Part shown: one piece after another, positions 1 through 10,401 of the stretch
Numbering within the stretch: the stretch's first letter is position 1
How the letters are laid out: each line of letters begins with the position of its first letter
Assembly: GCA_003116975.1 (NCBI GenBank)
Contig: BGKB01000013.1
Location: 310,001 to 374,000 of the forward strand
Direction: 5' to 3'
DNA length: 64,000 nucleotides
Source of the DNA: Aurantiochytrium sp. KH105
Lineage: Eukaryota > Sar > Bigyra > Thraustochytrida > Thraustochytriidae
The notes under the pieces: generated by a model
Databases searched by the model: none
The model's input: only the letters and a program-made list of their open reading frames with translations
What the model was told of the DNA's origin: nothing
Translations under genes and position numbers: made by a program

Positions 1-747
1 CCCCGCGGCGCCGCTCGCGCCTCGCAGCGGCGTCCATGGCGGCCGACCCGATGCCCGATCGGCCGTCGCGGGGGCTCTTTCAGCTCCGTGATCGCCGCGC
101 ACGGCACGGAACCGCCGCGCCACCCGCGGCGGTCGCGGCCCCTGCGCCCGCCGCCGCCGCGCGCGCCGCTCGCTCGCTCGCGCGGGCGCCGCTCGAAGCG
201 GGTCTGGCGTCGCGCTCGCTCGCTCGCTCGTGCTCGCTCGTGCGTGCTCGTGCGAGTCGCAGGCCCGCAGTTCCTGCCGCGCGGTCGCACGATGCGCGTG
301 CCAGTTGTTAGACTGTGTTAGGATTCTACCGCCAGCGTCTCGCTCGCCGTCGCGGTCCGGGGCGCCATCTTGGCGGACCAGGCCGTCGCGGGCGCCATCT
401 CGGGCGAGGGCCCGGCGATCGACGGCGAGCGATCGGGTCCACGAGAACGTGGTGCATCGCCTGCATCGTCGAGGCGGTCGAGCGCGAGGGCGTCGCGGAG
501 GGCGAAGGCCGCGGGGGGGAAGAACGTGATGCAGAGCGGCACGGTGTGCATGGATGTGGGGGCCGGTCACTTCGTTCGTCGAGGTCGGAGCAGACGAGCA
601 AGCCGCACGATGAGGAGAATTCATCTGGCTGCAGCTGCTGAGTGGGCGCCAGGCTGCAGGGAAAGAGGGAGACGGTGGACCGGCCAGCGGACCCGGATCT
701 TTGGATAGCACAGAGGTTGACAGAACGTATAGGTTAGAAATAAAGAA
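1..747. other. GC-rich stretch, no supported gene
   Basis: Very GC-rich sequence with CTCG/GCTCG simple repeats around 168-245. Short open frames exist on both strands, but none has a recognisable domain and all look like by-products of GC richness. The right part (about 620-747) is probably the 3' UTR of the receptor gene that ends at 748. The left part may be the upstream region of a gene beyond the window. Confidence 0.5.
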
Positions 748-2862
748 TCAGTGGGAGCTCGGCTCGTTGCTCGGGGTAACAGCAGTGCTCGGGTGGATCT
801 TGGTTTTGATTGTACCCGACACGTGCGAGATTGGAGTATGTGAGTGGATGTGAGCACTGATGGTCTTGGCTGCCGCGGACATGGACAGAAAAAAACCGAA
901 AAAGAGAGGCAAAAGATTCCACGACAAGAGAGACGACACGATGAAACCCGGCGAAGGCTCCTTCGGCGTGGGAGCCACGCATTCTGTGCCTGTCAGCGCG
1001 CTGGTAATGCTGCAAGAGGTGAAGTCGCTGAAAGAAGCCGCGTACTCTAGCATGTAGCTGCGCAAATTTCGATTGCGTACAATAGTCGAGACGAGAAAAG
1101 TCTGCGTTCCTAGGGTGAGCAACAAAATTTGTGTGGACAGCGTATTGGCGAGGGTTGCGATTGCCTGCATGCTAGCTTCTTTGGAAGCTACGAAATTCAT
1201 TCGTCGACAAAGGCGAAGCAACTTGACCGCGTACGTGATGCAGACACCAGATGTGAGAGCGAAGACGCCCTCTGCCACAAGAACCTCGGCCCACTCGGAC
1301 TCGTACGAGGGGCTGCAAAAGTACAACTGACGAACAAGGTCGAGCTGGAACCTGGGATTGTCGGTCATGGAGCGCGAGTTGAATTTTCCCAGCGTACTAG
1401 AAAGTACGGAGGCAACCAAAGGGATGAGGACGATAAAGACTGCGCCAATTATTGTCTGCGGGCTGCTCCAGGACCACCTTGCAACGCGGCGAAACATGAG
1501 CGCTCGTTGAACGTTTTCGTACGTGAGAACCACAAAGGTGGTGAGGGAACCGTACATGGACTGCAGCAAATGGATGGACGGAAGAGTCAGCGTGCAGAAG
1601 ACGGCCTGCGTGTGGGTCTCGCTCCAAAACTGCGAAGTCTCGGTCGAGTTGTACGAGCCGTACGGTGCTCGCAGCAAGCCAGAGCTCGGGCACCCAGTCT
1701 GACCTGTCGCAAGGACGACCACCATGAGAAGGGCATACAAAAGGCCCTGCAATGAGCAAAGTGCTAAAAGGCCATCAGGTCGTCGCCTTGTTTTCCTCCA
1801 TGTCCTCGTCGTTCGAATACATAAAATCACGAGCATGGGGAGGGCAATTAAGGCCGAGAACCATTCAATCCGTGACAAGACCTCTGAAATGTCCACACTT
1901 GCGATGGGGCACGAGACTCCACAAACTTCGCAACCGAGATCATCCGTCGTATACACAAGGGACCCCTCGCAAGTGACCCCTTCCACACAGGTATTGGTCG
2001 TTGCAGAGATATTTGACATGGCAATAGCATCTTCGCGACATGAAATGCTCACAGGAGGACTGCCGACCTCGAAGGATTCTGACTGGTACATGCGCAAGCC
2101 TTCGTATGCGCTGGGAAAGTAGTAGCCATTCTCAAGTGCGTCGACCACGCTCGTTTCATACGTGGTCCATTGATAATCCGTCTCCGACGCGCCTTTGTAG
2201 TATCCACATCGCGGAATGTTCTCAAATAAGTTCCTGTCTACAACCCACTTTAGGTCATCACAGGCTTCCCAAAAGGTTTCACATGTATTTACGCACGAAG
2301 AACGCGGGTATGCGCGACCATCAATCTCTACGCAACCATGGTACACTCGAAGACAGAGTAAAGGTACTGTTCGTGACATGCATTCACTCGAGATGAAGCC
2401 AGCCATTGAATTGAGACCACTTACTTGCATCGCTTGGACACTATGCATAAAGTCTTCGTCAAGCTCAATGGTGCTTCCATCGCTTAGCTGTGCTACTTCC
2501 GGCACGAATATCAGCCTGTCCTCAAGCGTCTGAATTTTATCAAGTACAATCTGGCATTCGTCGGTAGCGTCAATCACATCACATCTGCCAATTACGTCAA
2601 CCACTGTCACGTCTGCCATGCCCGCATGTTGCATCAACGCAATCAGCACAGCAAAGAGCGCGAGGTTTCCGCGTTTGTGACGCGTCGGCACGTCATGCAC
2701 GGATCGTTGACACCTGCACGAGGCTTCCCTGGGGGAATTCACACGGAAATTGCGTCTCCATGCCGCTCCGTCGAGCGCCATGACGCGACTCGGGCGTGCC
2801 CTCGGCGCCGTCGCCGGCTGTGAAGTGCAAGATCTCTCGCCTTTTGCTTGTTTGCTGATCAT
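748..2862 (-). CDS. Frizzled/Smoothened-like 7TM receptor (copy 1)
   Basis: Predicted 704-residue surface receptor. A hydrophobic signal or anchor lies at about residues 65-82. It is followed by a cysteine-rich Frizzled-type domain (about 85-225) containing the run YHGCVEIDGRAYPR and a C-x3-C-x6-C pattern. After a short Cys-rich linker there are about seven hydrophobic helices (about 330-690), as in class F GPCRs. In that family the CRD binds ligand and the 7TM part signals. The organism has no obvious Wnt context, so the ligand is unknown. The first Met is at 2862; an alternative at 2781 (MALDGAAW) would still keep the signal segment. It shares the CRD motif and several TM motifs (for example the MYG-x2-TTFV segment) with the next gene on the same strand, so the two are tandem paralogues. 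Confidence 0.8.
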   Translation of the reverse strand: MISKQAKGERSCTSQPATAPRARPSRVMALDGAAWRRNFRVNSPREASCRCQRSVHDVPTRHKRGNLALFAVLIALMQHAGMADVTVVDVIGRCDVIDATDECQIVLDKIQTLEDRLIFVPEVAQLSDGSTIELDEDFMHSVQAMQVSGLNSMAGFISSECMSRTVPLLCLRVYHGCVEIDGRAYPRSSCVNTCETFWEACDDLKWVVDRNLFENIPRCGYYKGASETDYQWTTYETSVVDALENGYYFPSAYEGLRMYQSESFEVGSPPVSISCREDAIAMSNISATTNTCVEGVTCEGSLVYTTDDLGCEVCGVSCPIASVDISEVLSRIEWFSALIALPMLVILCIRTTRTWRKTRRRPDGLLALCSLQGLLYALLMVVVLATGQTGCPSSGLLRAPYGSYNSTETSQFWSETHTQAVFCTLTLPSIHLLQSMYGSLTTFVVLTYENVQRALMFRRVARWSWSSPQTIIGAVFIVLIPLVASVLSSTLGKFNSRSMTDNPRFQLDLVRQLYFCSPSYESEWAEVLVAEGVFALTSGVCITYAVKLLRLCRRMNFVASKEASMQAIATLANTLSTQILLLTLGTQTFLVSTIVRNRNLRSYMLEYAASFSDFTSCSITSALTGTECVAPTPKEPSPGFIVSSLLSWNLLPLFFGFFLSMSAAAKTISAHIHSHTPISHVSGTIKTKIHPSTAVTPSNEPSSH

Positions 2863-3665
2863 ACCAACGACGGCGCGCGAGAAATACCATCGTCGTGGCT
2901 AAGCTAGGGCCGCCAACGTCGGAAAAGGAAAAGCCGCGCTCGTGGTGGTAGATGGCGTATGAGCCACTACCCGCTTTCCTTACAGTTAGCTACAGTGAAT
3001 TTGCTCTTGGAGCTGTTACTTTGGTGGTGGGCCTAAACTCTCTGCACTTGCACTTGAGTTCACCGGCCGCACGGCCATGTAAGAGGCTCCGCTCGCCCCG
3101 GGACGTGGCCGTTACGTGCCTCATTTGGCAGTGCCGACCGACGCGGCCCTAGCTGGGCCAGCCGCGAGAGCCACCACCGCCAGCAAATCAAAGCTTTTGT
3201 CGACAGAAAAATGGCCGCGCGGCGGACCGGCCCAAGCAGAGCCGGCCCGCTCTCAATCTAGGCTAGGCCTTGGTCTAGCTAGGCCTCGTCAGAATTGTTG
3301 GAACGAGTTAATGAATGAATGAATGAATAGGCCTGGGTCAAAAGAGGTCGTCACGAGCATGTATTTTGCACGGTCAGCAGTGAGGAGTGAAGCAGTTTTT
3401 GAAATGCAGCAGAGTCTGTGACGGTTGGCAGAGTCGTGGAGTACAATAGACCTAAAGAGGAGTAAATCTGGGATAACGTTGAGCAGACTCGACTGAAACC
3501 AAACAATAAGCTCCCGTCTTTTAGCTGCGAACGAATGTAGTACGTCCTAGAACGGTTCAACTGCGAACGTTCGCGGCAAGGAAGAAAAATAAAAATTAGG
3601 GCTGGTTGAATGGGTCATCCAAGACAGAAGAGAAACTGTTTTGGCCGTTGCTAGTGTTTTCAGAA
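2863..3665. other. Intergenic region between the receptor paralogues
   Basis: About 800 bases between two same-strand genes. It should hold the promoter of the 748-2862 gene (right after 2863) and the 3' UTR of the 3666-5873 gene. A short GAAT repeat lies near 3308-3329. No further gene is supported. Confidence 0.5.
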
Positions 3666-5873
3666 TCATGTCAGCATGCTGGAGACAACTTTGGTGCTCG
3701 CAACAGACTTGCCGATCGACGTGGAGGCGATCTGTTGCTTCAGCATCGAACGAGGGTTGAGTTGCTGGCTCGCTATTGAACGTGCTGCGACCGAGAGTGT
3801 CAAAAAGATTGCCAATGAAAAAGGTAAAAGGTTCCACGAAAACATGGTCAACATGATGAAGTTTGTACTCGCCTCGAGCGTGGTCGGCTTTGTACACTCG
3901 TCATTGTACGTGCTGCAGCCGGCATAGTCGATCAACTGATCGGTGTATACCTGCAAATTCGTGTTCAAGATCCAGTTGCGAACAATCGAGCAGCAAAGGA
4001 GAACTTGAGCTCCAACAACGAGGGTAATAACCTGCTTAGCAAGCGTCATGGCAAGCTTTGCGATCCCTTGCATGTGCTCCTGCGTTGATATGCTCCTTCG
4101 AAGTCTCAAACAGAGTAAAAGAAGCCGTATCGAATATATGATACAAGCGAGTGAGCTCAATACAAAAGGCACATCTGTAGCAGCTACTTCATGCCACCGC
4201 TTTTCAAAAGAGGGGCCGCACTTGTAAAGATAGCGTACAAGGTCCAGGTGAAATGTGCTCGAAAAGTAATCGTCCATCACGATCACTCCTCGCGTACTTG
4301 TGAGCACAATACCAAGCATTGGGACGAAAAATATGGTGATGAACCCGATGATTCGCGAGGCTTGCCAAATGGAGTTCGAAGGTCGTTGAAATGTGACTGC
4401 CCGGCGCACATTTTCATCAACCACGATCACGAACGTCGTCATGGCGCCGTACATTGCCTGCGACAAATGAATCGATGGCGCAAGCAGAGCGCACGAGGCA
4501 ACCTGCAACGACGATTCTGTCCAAAAGGGGGACGGAATCAGCGTCCCGTTCGTAGTTCGAGGTAAGTGCAGCATGCCGGAACTGGGACAGCCATTGTTTG
4601 CACTCACGCCAACGAAAATGACAATTAGACTTGCATAAATGACGCCCAGCACGGTGCAAATAAGAAGAAGGGCGTCCGCTCTGCTGCCTGATTTTGACAC
4701 CCTCTTGAACCCGAAACGAGCATGCCACAAAAGCATTGGTAGAGCGATGATTGCCGTTACAAGCTCGATGCTTCTCATCTTTTCTGAAATATCGACCCCG
4801 TCCATGGGACAACGTATTGCACACCATTCACAGGACGATTCGTCCACAAAGACGACAAAGGGGTCTTGGCATGATATACCCGTTTTGCACGAAAGGATGT
4901 CCGTGGAGTTTGACTCGTTCGAGCCCGTGATACCAGCAACGTCAGGTCGACACGTTGCCGTGACGGCAGGATCTCCTACCTGGAACGTTGCCGGAGGATA
5001 GCTTCGAAGGCCCGCGTATGACGGTGGCACGAGGGTATTTTCCGTTTTCACCGTCTCCTGCGTGAGAAAGGCAAGCGTTGGAGCCTTGAAAAGCGACCAA
5101 ACTGGATTTGTGTCCGCGTCAAAAACGCCACATCGAGGTAAACCCACTTGCAAATTATTTTCCGCTGCAAAGCTGAATATATCTCCACATGTCTCCCACA
5201 TGGCCTCGCACGTCTCTTGACACGAGGGGCGAGGGTATGCGCGGCCGTCGATCTCGACGCAACCGTGATAGGTATTTAGGCACACACCATTGAAAATGAC
5301 AACGTGGCAGGTGTCGCCCAGAAAAGAGCGCAAAGGGTCGTGCTGGGCAAGCTTTCGCTCCTCGACGCCAATCAGCCAATCTCTGCCCAGTTCAACAATG
5401 GTGCCATTGCTCAGCTCTGCCTCGACCGGAACCCACACCAGTCGATCGTTTGGGAACGAGATGGCGTTGAGAACTTCATTGCACGTTGACCCTGCCTCGA
5501 TTGCAGCGCACTCACCCCGTACGTCCACAATGGAAACTTCTTCGAGTGATCGAATGCTCTCTCGGCCTCGTCCCTTTTCGGCCTTGAGAGCATACGTCAC
5601 GTGACATTGCGTGAGGGCGCAAATGGCCGTCGCCAATGCAACAAGAGAAAGCGATGACCTCCATGAAGCTATCGAAGCTCTTTGCCGTCGCTTACGCTGG
5701 CTTAGAGGAGCGAAAGGCTTTGGGAGGGTTCTTGATGGAGCACGTGTACTCGCCTGGGTGGGCGACAATGCTGTCTGTGACGGGATCGAGGTCCAGGTCC
5801 GTGCGACCTTTCGACAAGGTTCCCGCATTCCGTCCGTCTGATTTTCTGGCCAATGCGCTTGCATTTCGCGCAA
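3666..5873 (-). CDS. Frizzled/Smoothened-like 7TM receptor (copy 2)
   Basis: Predicted 735-residue paralogue of the neighbouring receptor. A basic, Ser-rich N-terminus precedes a hydrophobic signal segment (about residues 73-96). The Frizzled-type CRD (about 110-255) carries the run YHGCVEIDGRAYPRPSC. Seven hydrophobic helices follow (about 355-710), with a short basic and Ser-rich cytoplasmic tail. CRD and TM order match copy 1, and the two genes lie head to tail 0.8 kb apart, which points to a tandem duplication. The start is uncertain because several Met codons lie in the first 20 residues (MREMQAHW, MREPCRK). The ligand and downstream partners cannot be told from sequence. Confidence 0.8.
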   Translation of the reverse strand: MREMQAHWPENQTDGMREPCRKVARTWTSIPSQTALSPTQASTRAPSRTLPKPFAPLSQRKRRQRASIASWRSSLSLVALATAICALTQCHVTYALKAEKGRGRESIRSLEEVSIVDVRGECAAIEAGSTCNEVLNAISFPNDRLVWVPVEAELSNGTIVELGRDWLIGVEERKLAQHDPLRSFLGDTCHVVIFNGVCLNTYHGCVEIDGRAYPRPSCQETCEAMWETCGDIFSFAAENNLQVGLPRCGVFDADTNPVWSLFKAPTLAFLTQETVKTENTLVPPSYAGLRSYPPATFQVGDPAVTATCRPDVAGITGSNESNSTDILSCKTGISCQDPFVVFVDESSCEWCAIRCPMDGVDISEKMRSIELVTAIIALPMLLWHARFGFKRVSKSGSRADALLLICTVLGVIYASLIVIFVGVSANNGCPSSGMLHLPRTTNGTLIPSPFWTESSLQVASCALLAPSIHLSQAMYGAMTTFVIVVDENVRRAVTFQRPSNSIWQASRIIGFITIFFVPMLGIVLTSTRGVIVMDDYFSSTFHLDLVRYLYKCGPSFEKRWHEVAATDVPFVLSSLACIIYSIRLLLLCLRLRRSISTQEHMQGIAKLAMTLAKQVITLVVGAQVLLCCSIVRNWILNTNLQVYTDQLIDYAGCSTYNDECTKPTTLEASTNFIMLTMFSWNLLPFSLAIFLTLSVAARSIASQQLNPRSMLKQQIASTSIGKSVASTKVVSSMLT

Positions 5874-6227
5874 GCGCTGCTGCTTGACCCGGGGTCAGCA
5901 AGACTTGCTTGCAAGCGAAAAGATTGCTCTTGCGCTCACGGACCCATCACCCGTGTACACGGCCAATCGTTTGGGTTTAGCGTGCCCGGCGAACCGGAAA
6001 TGCGGACCCCGAGGACCGAGCGGTACGCTTGCAAGTTGCCTCTTATTGAAGATGGTGGTTTCATTGCAAGCCGTTACTCACGTTTGTGCTCCCTACTGCA
6101 TTGTGCTTGTGCGTACCTGTGTGTCGAAGGAGACGCCAGGCCATCGTTTCTGTTCGTTTCGCCCTTTTTTTTTTTTTTTTCCCTATTCGGTTCACCGACT
6201 CACTGTCAACGTCATTTTTTTGACGTA

Positions 6228-6250
6228 GCTGCTGCTGCTGCTGCTGCTGC
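6228..6250. repeat. (GCT)8 microsatellite
   Basis: Eight uninterrupted GCT units in non-coding DNA. Confidence 0.9.
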
Positions 6251-6804
6251 CACTAGAAAAAGTTGCAGGTCTATTGCGGTCAAAGCTTCTTCCTCGTCCT
6301 TGTCACTGTCGTGAAGTATAACGGCGCCTCTATTTGGAATCTTCAAACCATGGTCAAACCTAAAGAATTTTTGTCTACAAGCAAGCGAGAAATCCGTTGA
6401 CATTCATCTTGGGTCCGGGTTCGCCAGGGATTGCTCCATGAGCGCCCTCAGCTCAGCTTGATTTTGACTCTTTACAGCTTACAGTGTTAGGGCGCCCCAA
6501 CTGGCGCCTGCGGTCGGGTTGTTCCTCCCCTCCCCACCCTTTGCCTTCTCCCTCGCCTCGGTCCTCATCCCTAAGCCATCAAGACACAAGTCGACAAAGC
6601 GTGTTTTGCAATGGCCAGTCAGACACAGAGCCCAGACCGACTGCTTTCAATTGGATCTCCAGGCGCTCGCGTCTGTCCGATTCTCTACTAGCTAGTACCA
6701 TCATTCGCCTCTCGATCATCCTGGCCATCCTCCGATCGATCGTCCACCAGTATTATCCTCGTCATCGTCACCACTGGCAGCCAGGCGCAGCGCCACCCAC
6801 CATT

Positions 6805-6862
6805 CTCATCATCATCATCATTTATCATTGTTCATCATTTATCATCATCATCATCATCATTA
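6805..6862. repeat. ATC/TCATTT-rich simple repeat
   Basis: Runs of ATC separated by TTATC and TTCATC variants. Non-coding. Confidence 0.85.
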
Positions 6863-7969
6863 CTGTCTCAACACCATCACGTCATCATCTCTGTCCCCTG
6901 CTCTCATCGGCCAGCCTCCAGAAGGTCGGACGGCGGACCTGCACGCTTTCTGCCCCATGTTGTCTGTCTGTCGTCGGGGTCAACGCTCGTGCCTCGCCGA
7001 TGGGCCCGCGCAGCGCGGAGCGGACGATGGCGCTCGAGCCGAGACCAGCTTCGGAGCGGCAGCAGCTGGCAGCAGCAGCAACGACAACGACGACGACAAC
7101 GGCGCGGCCGAGGAGAGGAGCATGAAGCGGATCAGAGCCGGGCTCAGCTCCTTTGCAGTGGCGCTTGAGGGATCGGAATCCGTGTATCTGGCCGGCACTT
7201 TGAAGTGCCTTTGGAGCGACTGCGAGCACCAGAGACGGCCCGAGGCCGCGCATCGGTTGCCGACCAAGCTGGTCGGGGAGCGGTCTTGTTCCTGGCACTG
7301 CAGCGCAGGCAGCGGCCGGATATTGAAGCTATCTTGGTGCTGCGAAAGCGGTGGCGGCAGGTTCGCGTGGCGGCCAGCGGATCGGCCGAATCGGGTTCGG
7401 GATCGACCGCGGGGCCCAGGGATGTGACCGACTGAATGACTGACTGACTGGGTTTTTTGCTGTCGTTCACATGGCCGACTGACGACGACGACTCGAAGGC
7501 GAGCGAACGCGGAGATCGGCAGCGGCCACGGCTTTGCGCTGCGTCCTCGGCGGCCAGTCGTGAAGAAGTTGGACTTGGCGGGCTGCGAGACGGTTTTTGG
7601 TTGGTGGCTGAAGAAGCGTCGCGATAGAGGAATGGCAGCTCATTATCCCCCGCCTCATGTGAGGAGGAAGTTGTGGGCGAGCGACTCGGAGGAGGGCTTC
7701 GCTTAGTTGCAGATGCTTGGAGATCAGAACAGCTTGCAGAGCTGCTTGTTGCAATGTTTGTTCGAGTTCGTCCCCGTGGCTGATGCCGTCCTTCCTCCGA
7801 GGCGCGCTTGTTCCTCCCTTGGCAAGCAAGCCTTGGCTTCCTCATCTCGTCCTTTCTCTCATCCTCGTCCTCTTTTCCCTCCTTTTCTCTTTCTCCTCAG
7901 GCTTCTTCTTCTTCTCGTTTTATCGTTCCGTTCGCGAGGCGCAATGGCAGCGCGGACAAGTGGGCGGCC

Positions 7970-8038
7970 GCGGCGCAAGTGCGCTATCCGCGGCGCGCAA
8001 GTGGAGAACGCGCGGCGCAAGTGCGCTATCCGCGGCGC
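7970..8038 (+). repeat. 27-base direct repeat, two copies 42 bases apart
   Basis: The unit begins GCGGCGCAAGTGCGCTATCC and occurs at 7970-7996 and 8012-8038. It lies about 0.35 kb upstream of the CDC50 start, in its presumed promoter or 5' UTR. The copies look identical. Confidence 0.85.
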
Positions 8039-8160
8039 CGCGCCAGGGCGCAGCAGACCCGACCCAGGCGAGCGAGGCGAGCGACCGAGACGCGAGCGCG
8101 GAGACGCCACGCGACGCGACGCGAGGCGCGGCAGGAGAGGCGCGCGGAGGGGAGCCCGCC

Positions 8161-8182
8161 TGCGTGCGTGCGTGCGTGCGTG
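8161..8182. repeat. (GCGT)n tract
   Basis: About five GCGT units upstream of the CDC50 start codon. Confidence 0.85.
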
Positions 8183-8389
8183 CCGCCTTCGCGCGCGCGC
8201 AGCCCGGCGCCGCTCGGGGCGCGCGCGGGAGGAGAGGAGAAGCGAGCGAGGACCGACCGGTCCGCCGGCGAGCCGACGAGCTGACCCTCGGCCCTCTTCG
8301 CCGCTGTCACCGCCGCCGCCGCCCACGCGCACGCAGGCGCGAGGACAGACCGCGAGAGCAGCAGAGGAGAGACCGCTGCCGATCGCAGC

Positions 8390-9844
8390 ATGGCCAACGC
8401 GGACGCCGCTGCCCGCGAGGGCGAGGAGGCGCACTCGAACCGGCCCGAGAACACCAAGTTTAAGCAGCAAAAGCTCGACGCCTGGCAGCCCATCCTGACG
8501 CCCGCCTGGGTCATCGGCACCTTCATCGTGGTCGGCGTCATTTTTGTCCCCGTTGGCGCCTACCTGTGGAAGCTCTCGGATGACCTCTTTGAGAGCAGCG
8601 TCGTGTACGACAGTTACGACGATGCCATCAGCGCCGGCGTCTCGGACGCCTGCCGCATCGGTTCCATTAACGAGGGATATTCGCGCCTGCAGGACGGCTC
8701 TGCGAGCTTCACGGACTGTGAGCTCGTCTTTGAGATCACCCAGGACATCCCGGAGAGCAAGGAGGTTTTCATGTACTATCAAATTTCCAACTTTTACCAG
8801 AACCACCGCCGCTATGTCAAGTCTGTCAGCGACGAGCAGCTGCTCGGCTCCGTCACCATCAATCCCGTCACCTCGACCTCCGACAGCACACTCAGTACGG
8901 AGTGCGACCCCACGGAGAGCTTTACAAATGATAACTTCGAAAGCCGCATCTTTTACCCGTGCGGCCTCATCGCGCTGAGCGTCTTCAACGATGGCATCCA
9001 AATGTCGCGCTTCGAGCGCGGCGATACAGTCATCGACTACGCTGGCGGCGTCGCGCTTAACTCCACCTCAGAGGACCTCAACATCACCCTCGACACCTCT
9101 GATATTGCCTGGGAGTCGGATCTCGAAAACAAATACAAGAACCCGACCAACAGCTCGTGCAACGACGATCTCTCGAATCCCGGAGACAACCTGTGCCCCC
9201 TCCGGTATTTGCAGTACCAGTATTTGTGGCAGACGTACGATCAGTTTCTCTGCTACCCGCCTCTTGCGAGCAATGCTGCCGCTCCTGACTTCTCTCAGAG
9301 CCCGTCAGCATGCAAGGACTATTCAACCTACGTGAACGAGCTCGGGAATGCCGCTTACTCGAACTGGGATGAGCTCACGAGCGGGCAGAACACGTTCCAC
9401 GGCACGGGCTGTGCCGCCTGTGAGGACAGCTCGCACATACTCGTCAATGCTGGCGGCATTAGTCCTCCCACGGACCCGACCTCGGCCACCAGCAGCGGTG
9501 GTGTTCGTGACGAGCGCTTCATTGTGTGGATGCGGACGGCAGGTCTTCCGACCTTTCGCAAGTTGTATGGCCACATCACGCCACCCTCGGGCGGCTTCAA
9601 AACGGGCGACAAGATCACCCTCAGTGTCATCCCCAACTTTCTCGTCAGCACCATTGAAGGTAGCAAGGCAATTGTTCTCGGAACCACCTCCCCGCTCGGC
9701 GGCAAGAACGACGTTCTTGGCATTGCCTACCTTTCTGTCGGCACCATTTGCCTCTTTTTGGCTGTCGTTTTCGCCGCGAAGCAGCGCTTCAACCCGCGCC
9801 GCCTCGGCGACCCATCGTATCTTGCTTTCGGTAATAAGAAGTAA
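8390..9844 (+). CDS. CDC50/LEM3 family, P4-ATPase (lipid flippase) beta subunit
   Basis: 484-residue CDC50-family protein. These proteins pair with P4-ATPases, escort them out of the ER and are needed for aminophospholipid flipping. The family hallmark FKQQKLDAWQPILTPAWVI lies at residues 24-42 and leads into TM1 (about 40-60). A long lumenal domain follows with many Asn-x-Ser/Thr sequons and paired cysteines. TM2 (about 442-465) precedes a short cytoplasmic tail (RFNPRRLGDPSYLAF). Length and two-TM topology fit the family. The start at 8390 follows a clean CAGC context and puts the motif at the usual distance from the N-terminus. No intron is evident. Confidence 0.93.
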   Translation: MANADAAAREGEEAHSNRPENTKFKQQKLDAWQPILTPAWVIGTFIVVGVIFVPVGAYLWKLSDDLFESSVVYDSYDDAISAGVSDACRIGSINEGYSRLQDGSASFTDCELVFEITQDIPESKEVFMYYQISNFYQNHRRYVKSVSDEQLLGSVTINPVTSTSDSTLSTECDPTESFTNDNFESRIFYPCGLIALSVFNDGIQMSRFERGDTVIDYAGGVALNSTSEDLNITLDTSDIAWESDLENKYKNPTNSSCNDDLSNPGDNLCPLRYLQYQYLWQTYDQFLCYPPLASNAAAPDFSQSPSACKDYSTYVNELGNAAYSNWDELTSGQNTFHGTGCAACEDSSHILVNAGGISPPTDPTSATSSGGVRDERFIVWMRTAGLPTFRKLYGHITPPSGGFKTGDKITLSVIPNFLVSTIEGSKAIVLGTTSPLGGKNDVLGIAYLSVGTICLFLAVVFAAKQRFNPRRLGDPSYLAFGNKK

Positions 9845-10401
9845 TCTTGGTCCGAGTTTTTTTTTTAATCTTCATTACATCTCGCGGCCTGGGTTGTCTG
9901 GACTGATCTCCCCTCCTCGTCAAATCTTTCACGGCCATGGACCTCTTGATTGTGATGGGCGTGAATTCTTGTCATGCTGGTGCATGTGGTGGTGCTGGTT
10001 TTGGTGCTGGTACTATTGCTGATGCTGCTAATGATGATTATGATGAGTACTCATACGTACGATCTTGCCGATCGCGATGTGTCCGGAATCATCATCGTTA
10101 AATTGACTCTCATGACTTTAGTGGTGCAGTGCGGCGCGCGGCCGACGATAAAATGTTCACCAAATGGGCGAAGCCACAGATTCGGAGGGGCTTCTCAACC
10201 AGATCTTATTCGAGTTGTCAAACACAGATAATCCTCGATCGCGCGGTGAGGCGAGACGAGGCGAGACGAGGCGAGACGAGACAAGTGGCGCGCAGGTCTT
10301 TTACGCTAGCCACACGCGCGCATAGCCGCACTTGCCCACGCACGCACGCACGCACGCTCGCACGCAAAAGCAAGCGAGCTAGCAGCAAAGCACAGGTCCA
10401 G
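9845..10401. other. Intergenic region, 3' UTR of CDC50 and 5' region of the ATPase gene
   Basis: Contains a T-rich stretch just after the CDC50 stop and TGGTGCTGG-like repeats near 9978-10030. A 10-base unit GCGAGACGAG is repeated three times at 10251-10280, and a GCAC tract lies at 10337-10364 just before the next start codon. No separate gene is supported. Confidence 0.55.
10251..10280 (+). repeat. Three tandem GCGAGACGAG units
   Basis: A 10-base unit repeated three times, upstream of the ATPase start at 10402. Confidence 0.85.

Larger units (their letters stand above)
5874..8389. other. 2.5-kb divergent intergenic region with simple repeats
   Basis: Lies between the receptor gene (-) and CDC50 (+), so it must hold both promoters. 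I see a T-run near 6167-6181, a (GCT)8 tract at 6228-6250, ATC-rich repeats at 6805-6862, a 27-base direct repeat (7970-7996 and 8012-8038) and a GCGT tract at 8161-8182. Open frames such as 6484-7125 (+) and 7144-7845 (-) are low-complexity and show no domain, so I do not call a gene. Confidence 0.5.
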
